Position numbers and translations under genes: made by a program | Notes under the pieces: model-generated | The model's input: only the letters and a program-made list of their open reading frames with translations | Told to the model about the DNA's origin: nothing | Database searches by the model: none | Shown: positions 1 to 4,781 of the stretch, one piece after another | Layout: every line of letters begins with the position of its first letter | Position numbering within the stretch: position 1 is the first letter of the stretch | From: an uncultured Eubacteriales bacterium | GTDB lineage: Bacteria; Bacillota; Clostridia; Lachnospirales; Bianqueaceae | Reading direction: 5' to 3' | Assembly: GCA_900322165.1 (NCBI GenBank) | Contig: ONYR01000096.1 | Span: 1-5,664 of the forward strand | DNA length: 5,664 bases

Positions 1-260
1 CATTTCTCGTCAACCGCCTTTTTCCTGCGCCCGGTTTTGGACTCGGCATCAGCGGCCTTATGCTCGGCCTTGATCTCTTCCTCGCGGTTCGTGATGATCT
101 CGATCAGACCGGCCTTTACGCCGTTCTTGAACGTGAGATCATCATTTGCCCAGTCCGGGACTTCCGCGTCAATCTGATTCGCATGGATGACATGCAGAGG
201 CTTTTCCAGATCGCCGGGCTTGCCAATGGCAAAGGTCGCTTTCGCATACACTTTAAGCAT
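1..260 (-). CDS. Small phage protein downstream of the major capsid gene, C-terminus cut by window edge
   Basis: An open frame starts at ATG 260-258 and runs off the left edge after 86 codons with no stop, so the C-terminus is missing. It begins MLKVYAKATFAIGKPGDLEK and ends in a charged Lys/Glu/Ala-rich stretch from about residue 59 (NREEEIKAEHKAADAESK). A strong AGGAGG lies at 276-271, 10 bases before this ATG. Another ATG at 268 is only 2 bases from the site and its frame stops early at TAA, so I reject it. Residues 33-57 (EVPDW...FKNGVKAGLIEII) resemble the short phage proteins after capsid genes in which a 'valid/evpd' strand is followed by an 'xxGLIE' helix and strand; this is a weak recollection, not a family call. 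It is probably co-transcribed with the capsid gene, behind a hairpin at 313-285. Function is unknown. Confidence 0.7.
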   Translation of the reverse strand, partial: MLKVYAKATFAIGKPGDLEKPLHVIHANQIDAEVPDWANDDLTFKNGVKAGLIEIITNREEEIKAEHKAADAESKTGRRKKAVDEK

Positions 261-284
261 AGTAGCATTTCCTCCTATCAATGC

Positions 285-313
285 GAGGGATGAGGGCTAT
301 ACCCTCACCCCTC
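285..313 (-). terminator. 12-bp hairpin after the major capsid gene (terminator-like or mRNA-stabilising, no U-tract)
   Basis: On the minus strand GAGGGGTGAGGG (313-302) pairs with CCCTCATCCCTC (296-285) around the 5-base loop TATAG, giving 12 continuous pairs including one G-U. It lies 12 bases after the capsid stop codon and 8 bases before the AGGAGG of the next gene. No run of U follows it, so it is not a canonical intrinsic terminator. It could be a partial terminator, a 3' stabiliser of the abundant capsid mRNA, or a processing site. The pairing is seen directly; the role is inferred. Confidence 0.6.
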
Positions 314-325
314 ATACGGTTTTCA

Positions 326-1303
326 TCAGATGCCGTCCACGTAGACCACGGGGGACAGGTACAGGAACTGCACCTCGGACCACTGCGCGTAGTACGGGGT
401 CAGGTAGGCCATGTCCTTGGTGGACGGTTCGGTGATCCAGCGCTTCAGCGGCAGGGTCACATCCATACGGATGCGCTTCTCATCGTGGGCATACGCGACC
501 ATACGGTCAGTACCGCCCGTGCCAGCGCCAGAGCACCAGCGGCAGGGCAGGATGACCAGATCGCGACCCTGCTGCTTGCCGAGGTTGTTTTCGAGCAGGT
601 AGGTCAGGATGGACTTATCGCCCGTCACGCCGACCTTACGATGCACGATCTGAGTAAACGCTTCGGGGCTGACCAGGATATGGTTCGCCATGCCGGAATC
701 GTCATACTCAGACTGCGACCACGTATAGAGCTGCGCGGCGTTCACGTCAGCCAGAATCTCATCCGGGGTCTTGTCCTTCCAGTTGGTATCAGTGCCACCA
801 GCGGTATGAGGATCAGCGGTGTACCGCGCGACATTCGCGTTGTTGATCAGGCCAGTGCCGCCATGAGCGGTCAGACCGACATACACGTTCTTGTCGAGGT
901 ATTTGTCATAGTGCAGATGGATACCGTTGTCCAGCATCTCCTGCAGAGAGCGACCGACCTTCTGCATCTTCATGTCATCGAAGAAGCCGATCTTCAGGAT
1001 TTCGGCGAAGATCCAGGTCTTCCAGCGGTCCTCAGAGAGGTCAGCTTCCATGATCGGAATATTATTGGTCTGACCGCCCATGATGGACTGTTCGCCCTCG
1101 GAAGCGCCAGCGGTGCCGTAGTTCACGGCAATCTGACGGATATCCTCGACAATGCCGCCGCCGGAGCGGATAGGCATGTCACGGGCATAGGTTACGGAAG
1201 TGAGCGGCTCGAGGATGCTGTTGTCCAGCTTTTCGAGCTCTTTGGTCAGGAACAGCATGCCGCTGTCGATGGTGCGCCGATTCGCGCCGAGGCCAGAAAT
1301 CAT
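326..1303 (-). CDS. Major capsid protein, DUF2184 type
   Basis: A 325-residue protein that I assign to the DUF2184 major capsid family of tailed phages (expected HK97 fold); it would form the capsid shell. Supporting features are the length; an N-terminal region with a Glu/Leu-rich helix (LTKELEKLDNSILEPL, about residues 19-34) followed by TYARDMPIRSGGGIVEDI (43-60), which is typical of this family's N-arm; a central segment ending in HILVSPEAF (about 208-216); and a C-terminal beta-rich part ending in YLSPVVYVDGI. ATG 1303-1301 is preceded by a near-perfect AAGGAGGT at 1318-1311, the strongest ribosome site in the window and consistent with high expression. The stop is TGA at 328-326. It follows the cement gene by 21 bases and the protease/scaffold gene before that, the usual order of this module. 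The family call rests on recall of sequence patterns. Confidence 0.88.
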   Translation of the reverse strand: MISGLGANRRTIDSGMLFLTKELEKLDNSILEPLTSVTYARDMPIRSGGGIVEDIRQIAVNYGTAGASEGEQSIMGGQTNNIPIMEADLSEDRWKTWIFAEILKIGFFDDMKMQKVGRSLQEMLDNGIHLHYDKYLDKNVYVGLTAHGGTGLINNANVARYTADPHTAGGTDTNWKDKTPDEILADVNAAQLYTWSQSEYDDSGMANHILVSPEAFTQIVHRKVGVTGDKSILTYLLENNLGKQQGRDLVILPCRWCSGAGTGGTDRMVAYAHDEKRIRMDVTLPLKRWITEPSTKDMAYLTPYYAQWSEVQFLYLSPVVYVDGI

Positions 1304-1324
1304 AGCTTATACCTCCTTGATAAA

Positions 1325-1834
1325 TTACTTAACGCGCTTCAGGATAACCAGTTCAGCAGCGCCGTTCGCGTCCACGCCGTTCTGGCCCCAGACCACGTTA
1401 TCGAGCGCTACGGTGTCCGCGCCGGAAGTGCCCTCGGCAGCGGCCACGAACTCGCCGGTCGCCTTACGGATATAGACAACACCGCCCTTGACGGGATCAT
1501 TGGTCGCGGTGGCATCCTTGACGCACTTGACAATCACGGAGCCGCGCTTCAGCACGTCCATGACATCGTTGGCGTCATACTGCGCGACATTCGAGCCATA
1601 GACGGTTTCCGTCTTGACCTCGCGCACAGCGATACCGGCGAAGTCAGCGGCAGTATTGGTGCTGCCGAAGTTCTTCACGCCAGTACCATCAGCATTGAGC
1701 ACAACAGGAGCGCCGAACGCAATGGGAGCGGTCGCTTCCTTGTTCTGAGAGGCTTCGATAATGGTATCAATGGAACGCGCCACGTTACCGAAGAAGCCGC
1801 GCAGAAGGGATTTACCGATAACCATACCGGGCAT
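1325..1834 (-). CDS. Structural cement (capsid decoration) protein, gp24/DUF2190-like
   Basis: A 169-residue protein resembling the phage structural cement family, which binds the outside of the mature capsid and stabilises it. Matching patterns are an N-terminal FFGNVARSIDTIIEAS (residues 14-29), then PIAFGAPVVLNADGTGVKNF, ADFAGIAVREVKTETVYGSN, YDANDVMDVLKRGSVIVKC, KGGVVYIRKATGEF, and a Val/Trp/Gly C-terminal segment ending ELVILKRVK. These successive beta-rich blocks appear in the order I know for this family. ATG 1834-1832 is preceded by AAGGAAGGT at 1850-1842, 7 bases away; an alternative ATG three codons in is less well spaced. The gene starts 18 bases after the protease/scaffold stop and ends 21 bases before the capsid start, so the three are almost certainly one operon. 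No signal peptide or membrane segment is seen. Confidence 0.86.
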   Translation of the reverse strand: MPGMVIGKSLLRGFFGNVARSIDTIIEASQNKEATAPIAFGAPVVLNADGTGVKNFGSTNTAADFAGIAVREVKTETVYGSNVAQYDANDVMDVLKRGSVIVKCVKDATATNDPVKGGVVYIRKATGEFVAAAEGTSGADTVALDNVVWGQNGVDANGAAELVILKRVK

Positions 1835-1852
1835 AGTTTGTACCTTCCTTTC

Positions 1853-2662
1853 TTACTTCTTGAAGTGGGGATTGTACTTCTCGGCAAGGCGCTTGCCATA
1901 GTCGGAGAAGTCATCCTGCTTGGGAGCATGATCCTTGGTGACCTTCTTGCCGCCAGCCATGCGAGCGAGCAGCTGGGCATTCTTGCCATCGCTGGCCTTC
2001 ATGCCGATAGCCTTACGCATCGCGGTGGTCATGCTGTCGGACACCTTCTTGCGCTGGGCGGGAGGCAGAGCCGCTACCACGGGCTTCAGGTCTTTCAGCA
2101 CGGAGAGCAGAACAGCGCGGCTGTCCTTGGTGCCGCAATCGGTGGTGGGCTTTTCCTCTTCGGGAACGTCCTCATCGGTAGTCGGCTCTTCCTCGGTCTC
2201 CGTTACTTCGTCCTCGTCCTGAATCTGCTCAGGATCAACGGACATCTCTTCCTCGGCAGCGTCCAGCGGCTTTTCCTCGCCCTGAAGCTCCTGCTCGAGC
2301 GCGTCCAGCGGCTCGGCCTTCGGCTTCACCAGCGCGGATTTAAGCTCACGCAAGATAGCGAGGATTTCGGTCTGTACCGGGTCGCCTTCGTCCTGGGTAG
2401 CGGCGGGATCGGTGATCATGGGATCATCGTCCTGCTGCGGCTGCTGGACAGGCGGCACAGCGGCAGGTACGGGAGCGGCAGCGTCTTTACGCGCGGCTGC
2501 GCCCTGAGCGACAGGGGCGGGAGCGGCGGCGGGAGCGGCTTCTGCCGTCTCGTTTTCGAGCATTTCGTCAATCGCGATAGCACCCTCATCGGGTTCAGCA
2601 TCGCGGACGAACTTTGCCACCGCCCTCGCGAATAGGGAGGGAGTCTTCTTGGCTTTTTCCAT
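1853..2662 (-). CDS. Putative nested scaffold protein, in-frame internal start in the DUF2213 gene
   Basis: ATG 2662-2660 lies in the frame of the protease gene, just after the DUF2213 domain, and would give a 269-residue protein starting MEKAKKTPSLFARAVAKF. It is preceded by GAAAGGGG at 2680-2673, 10 bases from the ATG. That is the same kind of site (GAAAGGGGG) that stands before the full-length gene. The product would be only the Ala/Pro/Glu-rich, acidic tail plus the basic C-terminal helix, with no protease. This copies the known lambda arrangement, where scaffold Nu3 is translated from an internal in-frame start within protease gene C. The site and frame are visible in the sequence; translation from it is inferred. 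Alternatively, scaffold could be released by proteolysis near this junction. Confidence 0.5.
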   Translation of the reverse strand: MEKAKKTPSLFARAVAKFVRDAEPDEGAIAIDEMLENETAEAAPAAAPAPVAQGAAARKDAAAPVPAAVPPVQQPQQDDDPMITDPAATQDEGDPVQTEILAILRELKSALVKPKAEPLDALEQELQGEEKPLDAAEEEMSVDPEQIQDEDEVTETEEEPTTDEDVPEEEKPTTDCGTKDSRAVLLSVLKDLKPVVAALPPAQRKKVSDSMTTAMRKAIGMKASDGKNAQLLARMAGGKKVTKDHAPKQDDFSDYGKRLAEKYNPHFKK

Positions 2663-3217
2663 TTTCGGATAGCCCCTTTCTAAAAAATGATCGGGCGCAG
2701 AGTCCCGTATAGCAACGCGGTTGCCGGCGCGACCGTTCTCGACAACGGCCACATGGTTACCGCGGATTGCCCTTTGATAAATCTTCCCGTCCGGGCCTTC
2801 CTCATAATTGCAGTGATACCCGCAGGAAATCTCACGTTTCCCGGACGTGATCTGGTCTATCAGGTCTTTGTGCGTAATGACGAGATCGCCAAAAAGCAAA
2901 TCGTCCTCCGGGGGCTTGCCCCTTCGGACGTTCTGTACATGGCCCTTGCCATACGCCGTGACGTTCCGTGCGTCCACATCATCGAACGGATGATCATCAC
3001 ACACAGGCAGACCTTCAAACGATGCCATTGCCGCAGTCGAGAATACCTCTTCCGGCGCTCGGACTACCTCAACAACACCGTCACCATCTAAGCCCAACTC
3101 TTTGCGGAAGTACCTCTGACTACCTGTTCTCGCAATCGGGACATTCAGGCAGTACAGATACCCTTCCGGCTCACGCAATCGCATGTTGTCCGAAAGTTTT
3201 GAACCGTAATACAGCAC
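1853..3217 (-). CDS. Prohead protease (DUF2213) with C-terminal scaffold-like extension
   Basis: A protein of 454 residues. The first ~175 match DUF2213, a phage family related to prohead proteases with a herpesvirus-assemblin-like fold: LYYGSKLSDN near the N-terminus, LYCLNVPIARTG (22-33), DDHPFDDV (about 74-81), EISCGYHC (129-136) and RGNHVAVVENGRAG (152-165). By analogy with assemblins, Ser131 and His76/His155 are the likely catalytic residues (inference). Residues from about 186 are Ala/Pro/Gln-rich, then highly acidic (about 300-360), then a basic helical end closing in NPHFKK. This composition fits a fused scaffold. I chose GTG 3217 because AAAGGGGGTG (3236-3227) sits upstream at workable distance and because the family normally begins at this LYYG block. 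GTG 3229, giving four more residues, overlaps the ribosome site itself. The 3236-3227 site lies 9 bases past the U-tract of a strong terminator, and no promoter is seen between them. Confidence 0.87.
   Translation of the reverse strand: MLYYGSKLSDNMRLREPEGYLYCLNVPIARTGSQRYFRKELGLDGDGVVEVVRAPEEVFSTAAMASFEGLPVCDDHPFDDVDARNVTAYGKGHVQNVRRGKPPEDDLLFGDLVITHKDLIDQITSGKREISCGYHCNYEEGPDGKIYQRAIRGNHVAVVENGRAGNRVAIRDSAPDHFLERGYPKMEKAKKTPSLFARAVAKFVRDAEPDEGAIAIDEMLENETAEAAPAAAPAPVAQGAAARKDAAAPVPAAVPPVQQPQQDDDPMITDPAATQDEGDPVQTEILAILRELKSALVKPKAEPLDALEQELQGEEKPLDAAEEEMSVDPEQIQDEDEVTETEEEPTTDEDVPEEEKPTTDCGTKDSRAVLLSVLKDLKPVVAALPPAQRKKVSDSMTTAMRKAIGMKASDGKNAQLLARMAGGKKVTKDHAPKQDDFSDYGKRLAEKYNPHFKK
2673..2680 (-). 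promoter_or_regulatory. Internal ribosome-binding site for nested scaffold start
   Basis: GAAAGGGG on the minus strand, 10 bases before the in-frame ATG 2662-2660 and close to the anti-Shine-Dalgarno complement AAAGGAGG. The surrounding sequence is A/T-rich on the 5' side (six consecutive T at 2689-2684), which may keep it unstructured. It encodes part of the junction between protease and scaffold regions (residues Glu-Arg-Gly). Confidence 0.5.
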
Positions 3218-3245
3218 GGTTGTATGCACCCCCTTTCAAGGCATG

Positions 3246-3268
3246 AAAAAAGCACGCCGAAGCGTGCT
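3246..3268 (-). terminator. Rho-independent terminator with UUCG tetraloop
   Basis: On the minus strand AGCACGC (3268-3262) pairs perfectly with GCGTGCT (3257-3251) around a UUCG loop closed by a C-G pair, the extra-stable cUUCGg type, and runs straight into six T (3251-3246). It begins 25 bases after the stop codon of the small acidic gene and lies 9 bases before the ribosome site of the protease gene. In the other orientation the A-run precedes the stem, so it acts only on minus-strand transcripts. Confidence 0.9.
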
Positions 3269-3293
3269 ATATTGTGGTCTGGATCAGATGGCG

Positions 3294-3503
3294 TTATTCG
3301 TCATCATCCTCATCGCCCATAGAATAAGGTATATCGATCTCCATCTCGTCAAACTTGTCTCCAAATTTCTCTTTGGCTTTCTTCAGGTCTTCGACAAAAG
3401 AATTGTACGTTGCGAGCTCTTCTTCATTCATCTCGCCAAAGACATCCGGGTCTTCGGCGATAGCCGCGCCAAGCAGAGCAGAAACAGTGCTTTCTTTCAG
3501 CAC
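3294..3503 (-). CDS. Small, very acidic protein of unknown function, in its own promoter-terminator cassette
   Basis: From GTG 3503 this is a 69-residue protein with 22 Asp/Glu against 6 Lys, ending in GDEDDDE. It has no Cys, Arg, Trp, signal peptide or membrane segment. The pattern suggests mostly alpha-helix: VSALLGAAIAEDP (7-19), MNEEELATYNSFVEDLKKAKEKF (25-47), then an acidic tail. I do not recognise the family. A GTG at 3512 would add three residues but begins 2 bases after GGAGG (3519-3515), too close; GTG 3503 is 11 bases from it. A near-consensus promoter lies immediately upstream (3554-3526) and a strong terminator immediately downstream (3268-3246), so it can be transcribed alone. 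It follows the zeta-kinase gene and precedes the protease gene. It could be a moron, an immunity or antitoxin protein, or a small assembly factor; none is shown by sequence. Confidence 0.75.
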   Translation of the reverse strand: MLKESTVSALLGAAIAEDPDVFGEMNEEELATYNSFVEDLKKAKEKFGDKFDEMEIDIPYSMGDEDDDE

Positions 3504-3525
3504 CTCAATCACCCCCTCCGGTACA

Positions 3526-3554
3526 ATTATAACATGCCCGTTTTTGCTTGTCAG
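3526..3554 (-). promoter_or_regulatory. Near-consensus sigma-70/SigA promoter with extended -10
   Basis: On the minus strand a -35 of CTGACA (3554-3549, 5 of 6) is followed by a 17-base spacer and a perfect -10 TATAAT (3531-3526), with TG one base before the -10 (extended -10). The predicted start of transcription is near 3519. It lies in the 59-base gap between the zeta-kinase stop (3563) and the small acidic gene (GTG 3503), one of the few real intergenic gaps in the window. No operator repeat is obvious over it, so expression could be constitutive in a prophage (inference). Confidence 0.78.
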
Positions 3555-3562
3555 CAGCTTTA

Positions 3563-4717
3563 TTAAGAATCTTTGCCCTTATCTAAAAAAGACTGCCACA
3601 ATTTCTGATTCTTTACCTGAATTTCCTGACCACGATAGCATTCAGCAATCAGTACAGGCTTTGATCCCTTCGGCCCGCTCGTATCATAAAGGGTAACATG
3701 GTCAAACTCCGATGCGATCTGCGGAAACACCTTAGACACTTCAGCGTGAATCTTGCGCAGCTGAGCTTCAGGCACGTATCTGCCCGTTCTTTCGGCTCTT
3801 GCCATTGCCCTCGGAATTGCAACGTCAGTCGGAACAGTGACATATGCCCCTTCGACCTTATAGCCGGCATCGCGCGCTGCTTTGATCTTTTTCATCATAC
3901 TCTTAACAGAACCGTCACCTGTTCCATCAAGAGTGCAGTTGAAACCATTCTCAAAGGCGGCTTGCATGCCGCGCTTCGCAAGCGTAGACGATTCTTCATG
4001 GGCAAAGTTGGCGCCGGCTTTTCTGTTCTTGATCCAGTATTCAGGGATTGCCTTTTTCATCTCGTCAGGGTCAATCGTTGCACATTCTTCCTTGCTCGGC
4101 AGGCCAAAGTCCTTCGAGAAGGCGGGATCAGTCAACGAACCCTTGCCGGATGCCGGGCCACCGCCGAGAACATAGAACGTCTTTTCTTCGCCCGGGCCGA
4201 CAGGCTTCTTCCCTTCAAACAGAGCATTGATAGTCTCTTCGTGCAGCTTCTCTCGCTCTGGCGTAAGCTGCCCATTTTCATCCATGTATTTCAATACCGA
4301 ATGAGGCCCCTTGCGTAGATCAGATTCAGCGAACACAGACGAGCCGGAGCCCTTCGGCAGATTCGAGGTAGCCTTTCCCTTTGTCACATAAGACGCACGC
4401 CCATCTTTTGATGGCTTAACCTTGCTGCTCCTGAAACTATACCCTTTGGCCTTGACGTCCATCAGCTTTTGGCCTTCGCGCCTGGCTTCGCCAGATACAG
4501 CGCTCAGACCTCCACCGCCACCGCCAGAACCGCCACGCTGGCCCGGTCTGCCTTTATGACCGAAATTCCCGGAGCCCTTACCGCCATCCAGGATCGCGCC
4601 ACGGGCAACGGCTCTCTCAACAGGATCAGGCGAAGAATCCATTACCTTCGCAAGCTCAATAATACTGCCGCCTGTGCGCTGCAGCAGATCGCGAAGGATT
4701 ATATCGTGTTTATGCAA
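3563..4717 (-). CDS. Zeta-toxin-like kinase with N-terminal phage head-protein linker motif
   Basis: A 384-residue protein. Residues 45-70 are GGKGSGNFGHKGRPGQRGGS followed by a Gly run, a segment I associate with phage minor head proteins and their toxin fusions. From about 180 it is a P-loop kinase of the zeta toxin/PezT type: beta strand and Walker A FYVLGGGPASGKGSL (181-195, Lys192), TIDPDEMKK (214-222), HEESS (240-244), TLDGTGDGS (262-270), and an arginine-bearing lid PRAMARAERTGRYVPEAQ (302-319). Zeta toxins phosphorylate UDP-N-acetylglucosamine and block cell-wall synthesis; the substrate here is untested. The P-loop is GKGS, not the usual GKT/GKS. The start is TTG 4717, 7 bases after GGAGG in GGAGGTGA (4729-4722). 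The gene lies behind a terminator (4759-4734). No epsilon or PezA-like antitoxin is seen in the window. It may be a head-associated effector or a metabolic phage kinase. Confidence 0.85.
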   Translation of the reverse strand: MHKHDIILRDLLQRTGGSIIELAKVMDSSPDPVERAVARGAILDGGKGSGNFGHKGRPGQRGGSGGGGGGLSAVSGEARREGQKLMDVKAKGYSFRSSKVKPSKDGRASYVTKGKATSNLPKGSGSSVFAESDLRKGPHSVLKYMDENGQLTPEREKLHEETINALFEGKKPVGPGEEKTFYVLGGGPASGKGSLTDPAFSKDFGLPSKEECATIDPDEMKKAIPEYWIKNRKAGANFAHEESSTLAKRGMQAAFENGFNCTLDGTGDGSVKSMMKKIKAARDAGYKVEGAYVTVPTDVAIPRAMARAERTGRYVPEAQLRKIHAEVSKVFPQIASEFDHVTLYDTSGPKGSKPVLIAECYRGQEIQVKNQKLWQSFLDKGKDS

Positions 4718-4725
4718 GGTGTCAC
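4698..4725 (-). promoter_or_regulatory. Possible promoter overlapping the zeta-kinase start
   Basis: The minus strand shows GTGACA (4725-4720, 5 of 6 to TTGACA), a 16-base spacer and a perfect TATAAT (4703-4698). Transcription would begin near 4691, inside codon 9 of the zeta-kinase frame, so it could not supply the TTG start. It could only serve the in-frame ATG at 4642 (residue 26), which lacks a well-placed ribosome site. The -35 match is also part of the GGAGGTGA ribosome site, so it may be coincidental. Confidence 0.3.
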
Positions 4726-4729
4726 CTCC
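4722..4729 (-). promoter_or_regulatory. Strong ribosome-binding site that fixes the TTG start of the zeta-kinase gene
   Basis: GGAGGTGA on the minus strand matches the 16S 3' end over eight bases. The TTG at 4717 is 7 bases after GGAGG, the ideal distance, and no ATG or GTG in the frame is better placed. This is why I accept a rare start codon for this gene. Confidence 0.8.
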
Positions 4730-4733
4730 ATTG

Positions 4734-4759
4734 AAAAAGGGCCCCGAATCGGGACCCTT
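4734..4759 (-). terminator. Rho-independent terminator after the ADP-ribosyltransferase gene
   Basis: On the minus strand AAGGGTCCCG (4759-4750) pairs with CGGGGCCCTT (4746-4737) with one U-G pair and a three-base loop (or 9 pairs with a five-base loop), and the stem runs into five T (4738-4734). It lies 22 bases after the stop codon of the upstream gene and 4 bases before the GGAGG of the zeta-kinase gene, so transcripts from upstream must read through it to express the kinase. Confidence 0.85.
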
Positions 4760-4781
4760 GATGCGACGCTACACTTTGTTG

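Noticed and set aside
60..293. 77-codon plus-strand frame at the left edge
   Set aside because: Antisense to the small gene after the capsid gene, which has a strong AGGAGG; the plus frame has none.
281..2635. 784-codon plus-strand frame, the longest open frame in the window
   Set aside because: It runs antisense through three recognisable phage genes and their ribosome sites, and its translation has no recognisable domain. Openness is explained by codon register and avoidance of TTA, CTA and TCA in the sense genes.
2687..3091. 134-codon plus-strand frame
   Set aside because: It is antisense to the conserved DUF2213 domain, with no ribosome site or domain.
3541..3560. Possible terminator between the zeta-kinase and small acidic genes (TGCT-GACA-AGCA then five A)
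   Set aside because: The stem is only 4 bp and is followed by A, not U, on the minus strand; the region is better explained as the promoter.
3698..4318. 206-codon plus-strand frame
   Set aside because: It is the codon-aligned shadow of the zeta-kinase gene, whose P-loop and other motifs are on the minus strand.
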